Shown: positions 1-6,993 of the stretch, in pieces | How positions within the stretch are numbered: the first letter of the stretch is position 1 | Layout: each line of letters opens with the position of its first letter | From: JBMNKL01 sp050261495 | Lineage (GTDB): Bacteria > Bacillota > Clostridia > Acetivibrionales > DTU013 | DNA length: 10,623 nt | Reading direction: 5' to 3' | NCBI GenBank assembly: GCA_050261495.1 | Contig: JBLNDI010000073.1 | Span: forward strand, 1-10,623 | Notes under the pieces: model-generated | The model's input: only the letters and a program-made list of their open reading frames with translations | What the model was told of the DNA's origin: nothing | Database searches by the model: none | Program-made: the position numbers and the translations under genes

Positions 1-797
1 GTTATATCGAAAGCGCACATATAACGGTTTCCGCGTATCTCCCTGAACACAACATTGAAGATTTCCCCCTGTATTGCAACCTTGCCGGAATCCTGCGTTA
101 CCTCGCTCATTTTTACAACAGCGTCCCTAAATTCCTTGCCCAGCAGTACTTCAAGTACCTGTGAATCCTCCCCGGCCGGTTCTTTTCTCCGCTTCTTCCC
201 GTTTCCCTTTGCCGGGACAGATGCTTCTTCAACGGCAGGTTTGAGCGCGCGGGCTTCCTCGTTTTCCTTGAATTCGGCGTATTTTTCCCTGAAGTCCTGG
301 TCAAGCTCGCAATCCGAAAAACATACATTTATTTTGAGACCAAAAGCATTCTGCAGGATTTCGCCGATCATTTTATCGCAGCCGTGAGACCTCAGCACTG
401 CGCTTCCCCCGTTAGCAAGCCTCACGTCAAGACGGCTTCCTGAAAGTTCCCAATCGCAGTTGTCAAGTATGCCGCGGCTCGATGCGACATTGGCATTTAC
501 AATACGAACGATGCTGTCCCAATAGCTTTTTATTATTTCAGGCACAGGTAAATCAACATCAAACCTGAGGTCGATTTCAGCGTTAACTAAAAAAGCCGAC
601 GAAAGCGCCGACTCAACCCGTTCAACGGTCACGGCCGGTATGATTTTTCCCGAAACGGCCTTGATCACCAGTTTTTCTGTCTTTTTGAAAATCCTTATGT
701 TTGTGATTTTGACCCCTTCAAAAAATTCCTGCGCTTCATTGTCAAGCTTTAGCCCGAGTTTTTCGAGAAAGCTTTTGCCAGCTGCAGTTTCAGACAT
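1..797 (-). CDS. polC: DNA polymerase III PolC-type alpha subunit, N-terminal part (cut by window edge)
   Basis: Reading leftwards from the ATG at 797-795, an open frame of 265 codons runs off the window with no stop. PolC is the main replicative polymerase of low-GC Gram-positive bacteria, with a built-in 3'-5' exonuclease. The visible part fits the PolC N-terminal region. Residues 1 to about 165 are the poorly conserved N-terminal domain. A charged, lysine-rich linker follows at about 190-210 (KGNGKKRRKEP). From about residue 213 the OB-fold begins, with LLGKEF, then GEIFNVVFREIRG near the cut, close to the family pattern GxIFxxExRExxSG. The PHP, exonuclease and polymerase domains of a full PolC (about 1430 residues) lie outside. 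An AAAGGG Shine-Dalgarno sequence sits about 9 nt before the ATG. The gene is 126 nt downstream of ispG, probably in the same transcript. Identity rests on the domain pattern and the classic position after rseP/ispG. Confidence 0.9.
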   Translation of the reverse strand, partial: MSETAAGKSFLEKLGLKLDNEAQEFFEGVKITNIRIFKKTEKLVIKAVSGKIIPAVTVERVESALSSAFLVNAEIDLRFDVDLPVPEIIKSYWDSIVRIVNANVASSRGILDNCDWELSGSRLDVRLANGGSAVLRSHGCDKMIGEILQNAFGLKINVCFSDCELDQDFREKYAEFKENEEARALKPAVEEASVPAKGNGKKRRKEPAGEDSQVLEVLLGKEFRDAVVKMSEVTQDSGKVAIQGEIFNVVFREIRGNRYMCAFDI

Positions 798-808
798 TTG
801 TGCATTCC

Positions 809-856
809 CTTTCTAAACGGTTTTTCTTTCTAAATGGTTTTTCCAAACGGCTTTTT
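809..856 (-). repeat. Short tandem repeat in the ispG-polC gap
   Basis: Two 17-bp units lie head to tail at 809-825 and 826-842 and differ at one base. On the minus strand they read AAAAACCRTTTAGAAAG. A shorter, decayed third copy, AAAAAGCCGTTTGG, lies at 843-856. The repeat end nearest polC supplies the AGAAAG part of the polC ribosome binding site. Slippage here would change the distance and sequence upstream of polC. Confidence 0.75.
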
Positions 857-923
857 CTTTTTATGCAGTTTGCTTTTTCCTCATGCTTTTAAAATAAAAC
901 CGTGGTTTAATTTGCGGCATCAT

Positions 924-1994
924 TTATAATTTCTCTATCTCCGCAAGCAACTCGTCGACAATCCTATCCTCGGGTATCTTTCTTATAATTTCTCCTTTTT
1001 TAAACAACAGGGCTTCGCAGGCGCCGCCCGCAATGCCGATATCGGCCTCGCGCGCCTCACCCGGCCCGTTTACCGCGCATCCCATCACGGCCACGCGCAC
1101 CTGCTTTTTGCAGCCGGAAAGACGCCGTTCCACCTCGTTTGCTATTTTTACGATATCTATTCTCGTCCGCCCGCAAGTCGGGCATGAAACAAGTTCAACG
1201 CCCGGTTTCCCAAGCCCCAGTGCTTTCAGCAGTTCCATGCCGACTCTCACTTCCTCCAGCGGTTCCCCGGTAAGCGACACCCTTATCGTATCGCCTATCC
1301 CTTCCGCCAGGAGACATCCGATGCCCACCGCCGACTTGACCGTACCCGAAAATATAGTCCCCGCCTCGGTCACGCCTAAATGCAGCGGGTAATCCGTCTT
1401 CCGCGATATCATGCGGTATGCCTCTATAGTCATCGGCACATCCGAGGCTTTCAGCGAAAGCACGATATCCCCGAATCCAAGGTCCTCCAGCATGCGCACG
1501 TGTCCCAGGGCGCTTTCCACCATACCTTCGGGCGTCACGCCCCCGTACTTCTCCAATATGCTCTTCTCAAGCGAGCCTGAGTTTACGCCGACCCTTACCG
1601 GTATACCCCTTTGGCGCGCCGCTTCGATGACCTTGGCCACCTTTTCCCTGCCGCCGATGTTGCCTGGGTTTATGCGTATTTTATCCGCGCCGTTTTCCAT
1701 GCACTCAATGGCAAGCCTGTAATCAAAATGAATATCGGCAACCAGCGGAATCCCGGCAGCCTTTTTTATCTCCCTGAAGGCGGCCGCCGCCTCCCTGTCG
1801 GGCACCGCTATCCTTACAATATCGCAGCCCGCTTCTTCCAACTGCTTTACCTGATTTACCGTGGCAGCCACATCCCTGGTGTCCGTATTGGTCATTGACT
1901 GCACGGTTATAGGCGCGTCACCGCCTATATATATATTACCCACCCGAATTTTCCGGGTTTTGACTCTTTCTATACAACGTCCCGGTCCGTTCAT
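924..1994 (-). CDS. ispG: 4-hydroxy-3-methylbut-2-en-1-yl diphosphate synthase (IspG/GcpE)
   Basis: IspG is the iron-sulfur enzyme that converts methylerythritol 2,4-cyclodiphosphate to HMBPP, the next-to-last MEP pathway step, in the cytoplasm. At 356 residues it has the usual length of the short bacterial form. The N-terminal TIM-barrel part shows PITVQSMTNTDT (28-39) and KIRINPGNIG (105-114). The C-terminal part carries the [4Fe-4S] ligands Cys271 and Cys274 (SCPTCGRT) and Cys306 (MGCAVNGPGE), with the conserved Glu313. The ATG overlaps the rseP stop as ATGA at 1991-1994. The Shine-Dalgarno sequence is weak (GGTGA, 4 nt before the start), so translation is probably coupled to rseP. With dxr two genes upstream, it supplies the isoprenoid units used by UppS. 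No key residue is missing. Confidence 0.97.
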   Translation of the reverse strand: MNGPGRCIERVKTRKIRVGNIYIGGDAPITVQSMTNTDTRDVAATVNQVKQLEEAGCDIVRIAVPDREAAAAFREIKKAAGIPLVADIHFDYRLAIECMENGADKIRINPGNIGGREKVAKVIEAARQRGIPVRVGVNSGSLEKSILEKYGGVTPEGMVESALGHVRMLEDLGFGDIVLSLKASDVPMTIEAYRMISRKTDYPLHLGVTEAGTIFSGTVKSAVGIGCLLAEGIGDTIRVSLTGEPLEEVRVGMELLKALGLGKPGVELVSCPTCGRTRIDIVKIANEVERRLSGCKKQVRVAVMGCAVNGPGEAREADIGIAGGACEALLFKKGEIIRKIPEDRIVDELLAEIEKL

Positions 1995-3283
1995 CCCGTC
2001 ACCAGCCTGATTATATCATTGTACGCCACAAACAAGCCCAGCAGGATAATCACGGCGAACCCCACCATGGAAATGTACGCTTCCTTTTCCTGGCTCAATG
2101 GCTTTCCCCTGACAGCTTCGACGAGGATCAGGACAAGGCGCCCGCCGTCAAGAACCGGGAAAGGTATAAGGTTTGTGGCGCCAAGCGCGATACTGAAAAG
2201 GGCCGTGGTGTTCAAAAGCTCGAGCAGCATGTCATAGATGCTCGGCGCATGCCTGACTGCCGCGCTGATGGTGCTGACCATGCCTATCGGGCCTATCAGT
2301 TCGCTTACGCTTGCTTTCCCCGTAACCAGCCAGACCAGGCTGTAACCTGTGCTCCGGACAACGGAAAACGTATAGGTGGCCGCCTGGGCAAGCGATTCAA
2401 AGAATCCTCCCTTCCTGGGCATGAACAGCATGCCTGCGTCGTACCATTCGTCCGTCTTTACTTCAACAGGAGTTATTGTTACGTTGATTTCGGCTCCATC
2501 CCTCAACACTTTTACCTCTAAAGGCTTAAAACCGTTTTGGTTGACAAAGGCGATAAGTTCTTCAGCCGTATTCACTTCCACGCCGTTTAAGGCTTTAATC
2601 CTGTCTCCTACCTTAAGTCCCATTTTTTCCGCCGGCATGCCCGGCGACAATCCCGATATGACGGTGGAACCGGTTTCGCCCTGACCGCCAAGCGCAACGC
2701 CGATCTTTGGGGAAACAGTCGCCGGATGTATGATTGGTTCGATAATTTCCGAAAACCGTTCGCCGTCCCTTTCGTACTCTATCTTCGCCGGGGCGCCCTT
2801 TGAAACATATATGAATTGTATTACATCAATAGGCAGGTAAGTCCTCTTCCCGTCGTAGGATATAATCCTGTCGCCCTTCCTGATGCCTGCCGCCGCCGCC
2901 GGGGAATTTTCCTCCACGTATCCGATCTCGGTCGTCGCAAATCCGCTCATGCTGAATACGGCTGTCAGGATAAAAACGGCAAGCAAAAGGTTGGCCAACG
3001 GACCGCCTATTACCGTGATTGCGCGCGCTGTCAAAGGCTTGTTCCTGAAAGCCGATCTGCTGTCCGAATCTTCCTCCTCGCCTTCCATCTTGACGTAAGC
3101 CATGAGCGGAATAAGCCTGAGCGAGTAAGTGGTATCCCCGCGCTGCACGCTGAATATCTTCGGGCCAATGAAGAGCGAAAACTCCAGCACCTTGATGCCC
3201 ATTTTCTTGGCGGAAATGAAATGTCCCAGTTCATGAACTATTATTATTATATTTAATGCGAGTATTGCAATAATTACGCTCAT
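1991..3283 (-). CDS. rseP: RIP metalloprotease RseP (site-2 protease family, two PDZ domains)
   Basis: This is an intramembrane zinc metalloprotease of the site-2 protease family (RseP in E. coli, RasP in Bacillus), which cleaves transmembrane anti-sigma factors and leftover signal peptides. The 430 residues show the zinc site HELGH (17-21) in the first membrane segment (about 3-22). A second membrane segment is at about 90-112. PDZ-like domains follow at about 118-185 (SPAAAAGIRKGDRI) and 205-275 (GMPAEKMGLKVGDRI). The third zinc ligand Asp379 lies in the NLIPFPVLDGG motif, and a last membrane segment is at about 408-424. The start is firm: ATG at 3283 has GGAGG at 3290-3294, 6 nt away, inside the end of dxr, and overlaps the dxr stop as ATGA. 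Its substrates cannot be read from this window because no anti-sigma factor gene is nearby. Confidence 0.96.
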   Translation of the reverse strand: MSVIIAILALNIIIIVHELGHFISAKKMGIKVLEFSLFIGPKIFSVQRGDTTYSLRLIPLMAYVKMEGEEEDSDSRSAFRNKPLTARAITVIGGPLANLLLAVFILTAVFSMSGFATTEIGYVEENSPAAAAGIRKGDRIISYDGKRTYLPIDVIQFIYVSKGAPAKIEYERDGERFSEIIEPIIHPATVSPKIGVALGGQGETGSTVISGLSPGMPAEKMGLKVGDRIKALNGVEVNTAEELIAFVNQNGFKPLEVKVLRDGAEINVTITPVEVKTDEWYDAGMLFMPRKGGFFESLAQAATYTFSVVRSTGYSLVWLVTGKASVSELIGPIGMVSTISAAVRHAPSIYDMLLELLNTTALFSIALGATNLIPFPVLDGGRLVLILVEAVRGKPLSQEKEAYISMVGFAVIILLGLFVAYNDIIRLVTG

Positions 3284-4422
3284 ACGCTACCTCCAACCAT
3301 CCGTCTGGCCCATTTGTCCACCTCTATTATATCATCAAGTCCGGGATTTGTATTCACAACATGTGCATCCATCGCCTTTTCCACGAGGCGGGGTATGTCG
3401 CAAAAGCCGATTTTTTCACTGAGGAACAGCCCGACAGCGGCTTCATTTGCACCGTTCAGCACCGCGGGCATCGTACCGCCGGCTTTTAGTGCCTCGTAAG
3501 CCAGGCTGATGCTGGGAAATGCTTCCGTATCCGGCTCTTCGAACGTCAGGGGGCCGCACTCGAGCAGGTTCAGCCTCGAAAAGCCGTTTCCCGCCCGTTC
3601 GGGCCATGTCAGCGCAAGCTGTATAGGGATGCGCATGTCCGGCGCGCCAAGCTGCGCCATGATTGAACCGTCTTTGAATTCCACCATGGAGTGGATAATG
3701 CTCTGCGGATGAATCACCACATGGATCATGTCCGGGCCAAAACCGAACAACCACCTAGCTTCTATTATTTCGAGGCCTTTATTCATAAGCGTGGCTGAAT
3801 CAACGGTGATTTTACTGCCCATGCTCCAGTTCGGATGCTTTAGTGCCTGGTCCACCGTCACGTTTTCAAGCTCGCTTTTCTTTTTTCCCCTGAAAGGGCC
3901 TCCCGACGCGGTAAGGATGATGCGCGCCACGTCTTGCTTCCTGTTCGCGGCCAGGCACTGGAAAATTGCGGAATGCTCGCTGTCTATCGGAATTATGTCA
4001 ACATTACGGGCAGCCGCTTCCGCCATGACAATGCAGCCCGCGGCAACAAGCGTCTCCTTGTTGGCCAGCGTAATGTTCTTCCCCTTGCGTATTGCTTCCA
4101 CGGTGGGTATCAAGCCGTCAATGCCTACCACGGACGTTACCACCGTATCGGCTTCATCCAGCGAAACGGCGGCCTTCATTCCCTCAAGGCCATAATATAC
4201 TTCTATCCCAAGCCCCGAAAGCCTTCTCTCAAGTTCCAGCGCAAGCTTCCCGCTTCCCACGGAAACCAGGCGCGGCCTGAATTTCCTGGCCTGTTTTTCA
4301 ACAAGATCTATATTTTTATTCGCTGCCAGCGCAACAACACGCAATCCAAGGTTCTCAGCCACTTCGAGCGCCTGGACGCCGATCGAGCCGGTGGACCCTA
4401 GTACCGTTATATTTTTTGTCAT
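3280..4422 (-). CDS. dxr: 1-deoxy-D-xylulose 5-phosphate reductoisomerase
   Basis: Dxr catalyses the committed MEP pathway step, rearranging and reducing DXP to 2-C-methylerythritol 4-phosphate with NADPH and a divalent metal. It is the known target of fosmidomycin. The 380-residue protein has the normal length and all expected motifs. GSTGSIG (9-15) forms the NADPH-binding loop. PIDSEHSAIFQ (145-155) gives metal ligands Asp147 and Glu149. TASGGPF is at 171-177. HPNWSMGSKITVDSATLMNKGLE (from 196) ends in the third metal ligand Glu218. The ATG overlaps the cdsA stop as ATGA at 4419-4422, with GGGAG 7 nt before the start. The stop in turn overlaps the rseP start, so cdsA, dxr, rseP and ispG form a tightly coupled run. 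Nothing odd is seen. Confidence 0.97.
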   Translation of the reverse strand: MTKNITVLGSTGSIGVQALEVAENLGLRVVALAANKNIDLVEKQARKFRPRLVSVGSGKLALELERRLSGLGIEVYYGLEGMKAAVSLDEADTVVTSVVGIDGLIPTVEAIRKGKNITLANKETLVAAGCIVMAEAAARNVDIIPIDSEHSAIFQCLAANRKQDVARIILTASGGPFRGKKKSELENVTVDQALKHPNWSMGSKITVDSATLMNKGLEIIEARWLFGFGPDMIHVVIHPQSIIHSMVEFKDGSIMAQLGAPDMRIPIQLALTWPERAGNGFSRLNLLECGPLTFEEPDTEAFPSISLAYEALKAGGTMPAVLNGANEAAVGLFLSEKIGFCDIPRLVEKAMDAHVVNTNPGLDDIIEVDKWARRMVGGSV

Positions 4423-5264
4423 ACCGGAACTCCCGTGATAAATATGTTTATATAGAAATATACGGCCGGGGCGGTAAAAAGTATGCTGTCCACCCTGTCA
4501 AGCACACCGCCGTGGCCTGGCATAATATTCCCGTAATCCTTCAGGCCTGCAGCCCTCTTGACTGCGGACGCAGACCAGTCGCTCAGCTGCGATATCACGC
4601 CGCAAACAAGCCCCAACGCGGCCAAATGAAACACCGGGATCTTAAGTACGCCGCTGAAGTACATGCCGAAAGCCACCATGGCCAGCATGCATCCCAGGAT
4701 GCCGCCTATGAAGCCTTCAAGCGTTTTTTTAGGGCTTATCGACGGTACTATTTTCTTCTTCCCGATTGTTATCCCGGTAAAGAAAGCAAAGGTATCGGTC
4801 GCCCAGGCGCCGATAAAAATAAACCATATGTAAAGGTATCCTTTATCCATGTTCCTGGTAAGCGTGACAAAAGAAAGCAGGTAAACAACGTACAATATGC
4901 CCGCAAGTGTAACCGCAGCATCGGCGATTTTATACCTGCCGCGTGAAAACATGACAAAGCAGGACGCCATGACAACCAGCACGAACAAGCCCAACGCGGC
5001 CACGTCCGAATAATTGCCGTCCATCGTGGCTATGACCTGCCACGGCATTAGATTCGAGACAGCCAGGTACAGCAACGGAAGGCATGATAAATAACTTAAA
5101 ATATTAACCGGCTTGAAGCCCGCCTTTTCCAATGCCCCGTTAAATTCACGCACGCCCAGGGCAGCCAGTGCAAACACGGCCAGCCCGATTGCCGTCTCCC
5201 CGATGTACACTATAACCGCCAACAAAAAAATTGCGACAGCAGCGCTGACAACCCTTACTTTCAT
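4419..5264 (-). CDS. cdsA: Phosphatidate cytidylyltransferase (CDP-diglyceride synthase)
   Basis: CdsA joins CTP and phosphatidic acid to make CDP-diacylglycerol, the branch point for membrane phospholipids. I place the start at the ATG at 5264, which gives 281 residues. It has GGAGG 9 nt upstream and begins MKVRVVSAAVAIFLL, a typical CdsA opening. A longer open frame reaches back to 5390, but it only overlaps uppS and adds an atypical 42-residue N-terminus. The protein is almost entirely hydrophobic, with about seven to eight likely membrane segments. Conserved patches are ATDTFAFFTG (155-164), SPKKTLEGFIGG (177-188) and the C-terminal signature KRAAGLKDYGNIMPGHGG followed by LDRVDS (236-260), which binds metal and CTP. 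The segment SQLSDWSAS (225-233) has Ser where many homologues have Gly before the conserved Asp. The gene starts 2 nt after the uppS stop. Confidence 0.95.
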   Translation of the reverse strand: MKVRVVSAAVAIFLLAVIVYIGETAIGLAVFALAALGVREFNGALEKAGFKPVNILSYLSCLPLLYLAVSNLMPWQVIATMDGNYSDVAALGLFVLVVMASCFVMFSRGRYKIADAAVTLAGILYVVYLLSFVTLTRNMDKGYLYIWFIFIGAWATDTFAFFTGITIGKKKIVPSISPKKTLEGFIGGILGCMLAMVAFGMYFSGVLKIPVFHLAALGLVCGVISQLSDWSASAVKRAAGLKDYGNIMPGHGGVLDRVDSILFTAPAVYFYINIFITGVPV

Positions 5265-5266
5265 AA

Positions 5267-6013
5267 TTACAAACCTCCGAACCGCCTGTTTCTCCTGCGG
5301 TATGCCTCTATTGCCTCCAGTAGGTCTTTTTTTGAAAAATCCGGCCACAAAATGTCCGAATACCAAAACTCGGAATAGGAAGACTGCCACAAGAGAAAAT
5401 TACTGAGCCTGTTCTCGCCGCTGGGCCTTATAACCAGGTCGGGATCAGGTATGCCTGCCGTGTACAGATAATTGGAAAACAACTCCTCGTCAATGTCTTC
5501 GGGCTTTATCAGTCCTTTCTGCACATCTCTCGCAATCCTGGCGGCCGCGCGGGTTATTTCCATCCGGCTTCCATAGTTGAGTGCGATTATGAAGTTCAAC
5601 CCGGTGTTTTCAGCAGTATTTCGCACCACCCTGGCGATTTCCCTCCGTATTTCATCCGTCAGACCGTCCATATCCCCTATCACGCTTATTTTGATATTTT
5701 TGCCTGACAGTTCATTGTCCGCGTTCCTCAGAAACTCGAGCAGGAGCGACATCAATGCATCAACTTCTTCCTTCGGCCTGTTCCAGTTTTCCGTCGAAAA
5801 CGCAAAAGCGGTCAGGTACTTGATTCCCAGTGCATCGCACTCTTTGACGATCTTTTTTAATGTATTTGCGCCTTCCCTGTGCCCGGCGCTGCGCGGAAGA
5901 CCCCTCCTCCCCGCCCAGCGGCCGTTTCCGTCCATGATTATCGCTATATGTACGGGCAGTTTTCCCTGGCTTTGCGCCACCGGTTTTTTCTTTTTTATTA
6001 TGCCCGCAAACAC
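5267..6013 (-). CDS. uppS: Isoprenyl transferase (undecaprenyl diphosphate synthase)
   Basis: This is a cis-prenyltransferase that adds isopentenyl diphosphate units to farnesyl diphosphate to make the C55 carrier lipid for peptidoglycan and other wall polymers. Using the start chosen here there are 248 residues, the usual length. Motifs are HIAIIMDGNGRWA (22-34, catalytic Asp28), FSTENW (72-77), and RPSGENRLSNFLLWQ (196-210), close to the family RTSGExRLSNFLLWQ with Pro for Thr. SEFWYSDILWPDF (214-226) follows. There is no ATG start. GTG at 6013 lies 8 nt after GGGAGGG (6022-6028). The alternative TTG at 6019 adds two residues but sits only 2 nt from that site, so GTG is preferred. A stop (TAG) lies in frame at 6034-6032. 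A possible terminator lies just upstream. The gene uses the product of the MEP genes dxr and ispG in the same cluster. Confidence 0.95.
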   Translation of the reverse strand: MFAGIIKKKKPVAQSQGKLPVHIAIIMDGNGRWAGRRGLPRSAGHREGANTLKKIVKECDALGIKYLTAFAFSTENWNRPKEEVDALMSLLLEFLRNADNELSGKNIKISVIGDMDGLTDEIRREIARVVRNTAENTGLNFIIALNYGSRMEITRAAARIARDVQKGLIKPEDIDEELFSNYLYTAGIPDPDLVIRPSGENRLSNFLLWQSSYSEFWYSDILWPDFSKKDLLEAIEAYRRRNRRFGGL

Positions 6014-6021
6014 AATCAATT

Positions 6022-6028
6022 CCCTCCC
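6022..6028 (-). promoter_or_regulatory. uppS ribosome binding site (GGGAGGG)
   Basis: GGGAGGG lies 8 nt before the GTG at 6013 and only 2 nt before the TTG at 6019. This spacing is the reason for choosing GTG as the uppS start. Confidence 0.7.
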
Positions 6029-6033
6029 ACGCT

Positions 6034-6088
6034 AAAAAAGGGCATTCCGCCTTTTATGCCTGCCGGATCTTATCCCGCGGATATGCCC
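6034..6088 (-). terminator. Possible weak terminator or attenuator before uppS
   Basis: On the minus strand, ATGCCC (6045-6040) runs straight into six T residues (6039-6034). Two upstream arms can pair with it: GGCAT at 6060-6056 (5 bp, 10-nt loop) and GGGCAT at 6088-6083 (6 bp, long loop holding a small TATCC-GCG-GGATA hairpin at 6083-6071). A third overlapping option, GGAT-AAG-ATCC, lies between them. The stems are short, so strong termination is doubtful. The alternative pairings next to a U tract resemble an attenuator. No ligand or leader peptide is evident. Confidence 0.4.
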
Positions 6089-6098
6089 ATTAATTCCG

Positions 6099-6114
6099 GG
6101 CTGCGGCAGCAGCC
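6099..6114 (-). other. Hairpin just after the PASTA-like gene
   Basis: A perfect 6-bp GC-rich stem with a 4-nt loop (GGCTGC, loop TGCC, GCAGCC on the minus strand) starts 3 nt after the stop codon at 6118. No T tract follows, so it is not a normal intrinsic terminator. It may protect or mark a 3' end. Confidence 0.5.
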
Positions 6115-6117
6115 ACA

Positions 6118-6345
6118 TTATTCGATATTCGCATTGCATACCAGCAGTTCAATGTTACCGCCGTTCAATACTTTTTGCGCGACGACCCTGGCATCTCCCC
6201 CGCAATCCGAATATTTCAACCTCGGGGGAGCGGTCCGGCGGACCGTCACACTTTCAACCCCGGATGATTCCAGCAACTTCAACGCCCTCTCAAGCCTGAA
6301 GCCGGAAACATCCGGTATCCGTATGTTTCCATCCTGTGCCTGCAT
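6118..6345 (-). CDS. Small stand-alone PASTA-like domain protein, function unknown
   Basis: This 75-residue open frame sits between frr and uppS. Residues from about 10 to 72 resemble one PASTA domain: IPDVSGFRLERALKLLESSG matches the family opening (V/I)PDVxGxxxxxAxxxLxxxG, and ARVVAQKVLNGGNIELLVC matches the closing xVxxQxPxxGxxVxLxxS. PASTA domains usually occur as repeats outside the cell in Ser/Thr kinases (PrkC/PknB) and penicillin-binding proteins, where they sense muropeptides or beta-lactams. Here there is one copy and no signal peptide or membrane segment, so the protein should be cytoplasmic. The start is uncertain: ATG at 6345 or TTG at 6348. The nearest GGAGG (6365-6369) is 16-19 nt away, so reinitiation after the frr stop, 14 nt upstream, is more likely. 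The gene is real on the strength of its domain fit and its place in the cluster. Its role is unknown. Confidence 0.75.
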   Translation of the reverse strand: MQAQDGNIRIPDVSGFRLERALKLLESSGVESVTVRRTAPPRLKYSDCGGDARVVAQKVLNGGNIELLVCNANIE

Positions 6346-6359
6346 CAAGGATTTTGCAG

Positions 6360-6917
6360 TTATACCTCCATGATTTCCTTTTCTTTCTTTTCTATTATCT
6401 TGTCAATCTCCTCGATGAATTCATCGGTTATTTCCTGGATGTCCTCTTCCGCCACCTTCAGGTCGTCTTCGGTAATCTCGCCCGTTTTTTTCTGCTGCTT
6501 GAAGCGCTCGATGGCTTCTCTCCTTACCGCCCGTACTGCGACCTTCGCATCCTCCCCGTACTTCTTTACGCTCTTCGTCAGTTCCCTTCTTCTTTCCTCG
6601 GTAAGCACGGGAAATACCAACCTGATTACTTTACCGTCGTTTATCGGATTGATGCCGATATCGGATTTCTGGATGGCTTTTTCCACGTCCTTCAATATTT
6701 TCGCATCCCACGGTTGGATAACTATGACTCGGGCTTCCGGAACGTTAATGCTTCCCAGTTGGTTTATAGGAGTCGGCACACCGTAATAATCGACGGTTAT
6801 CCTGTCCAATATGGCCGGGTTAGCCCTGCCTGCCCTCAATCCCGCCAACTGCTCCTTAAGGACATTTATCGCCTTAGCCATCTTGTTTTCGAAGTCTTTG
6901 TACGAATCATCCGCCAT
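6360..6917 (-). CDS. frr: Ribosome recycling factor
   Basis: RRF works with EF-G to split the ribosome after termination. The 185-residue protein has the exact usual length and a clean match: MADDSYKDFENKMAKAINVL opens it, then LRAGRANPAILD (27-38), VPEARVIVIQPWD (59-71), GINPINDGKVIRLVFPVLTEERR (from 88) and a charged C-terminal helix. The start is ATG at 6917, with AGGAGG (6927-6932) 9 nt upstream. A longer open frame back to 6986 adds 23 residues not seen in the family, lies in the intergenic gap, and is rejected. The gene follows pyrH by 76 nt, the near-universal tsf-pyrH-frr order. Confidence 0.98.
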   Translation of the reverse strand: MADDSYKDFENKMAKAINVLKEQLAGLRAGRANPAILDRITVDYYGVPTPINQLGSINVPEARVIVIQPWDAKILKDVEKAIQKSDIGINPINDGKVIRLVFPVLTEERRRELTKSVKKYGEDAKVAVRAVRREAIERFKQQKKTGEITEDDLKVAEEDIQEITDEFIEEIDKIIEKKEKEIMEV

Positions 6918-6926
6918 TTTTCCATA

Positions 6927-6932
6927 CCTCCT
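6927..6932 (-). promoter_or_regulatory. frr ribosome binding site (AGGAGG)
   Basis: AGGAGG lies 9 nt before the ATG at 6917. It fixes the frr start and rules out the longer open frame beginning at 6986. Confidence 0.85.
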
Positions 6933-6993
6933 ATATTTATAGTTATCCTGAGTAATTTCTATCCGGTATATGTCCAACCGGTGCAAGTATTGC

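Noticed and set aside
897..908. AAACCGTGGTTT inverted repeat after ispG as a terminator
   Set aside because: The stem is 5 bp with a 2-nt loop, too small to fold, and the following T run is broken.
2816..4401. Several plus-strand open frames of 100-155 codons opposite rseP and dxr
   Set aside because: They are shadows of conserved genes, with no domains and no plausible ribosome binding or promoter context.
5265..5390. Upstream extension of the cdsA frame by 42 codons
   Set aside because: It overlaps the conserved C-terminus of uppS and encodes nothing like CdsA. The ATG at 5264 has GGAGG at 9 nt.
6963..6981. CCGGT-N9-ACCGG hairpin in the pyrH-frr gap
   Set aside because: It is a 5-bp stem without a T tract, so neither a terminator nor a known element can be supported.
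6918..6986. Upstream extension of the frr frame by 23 codons
   Set aside because: The added residues are not part of the family, and the ATG at 6917 has a strong ribosome binding site.
6918..6993. Promoter ahead of frr
   Set aside because: TTGCAC with GATAGA at 17 nt is only a weak match in the -10 box, and frr is normally read through from pyrH.
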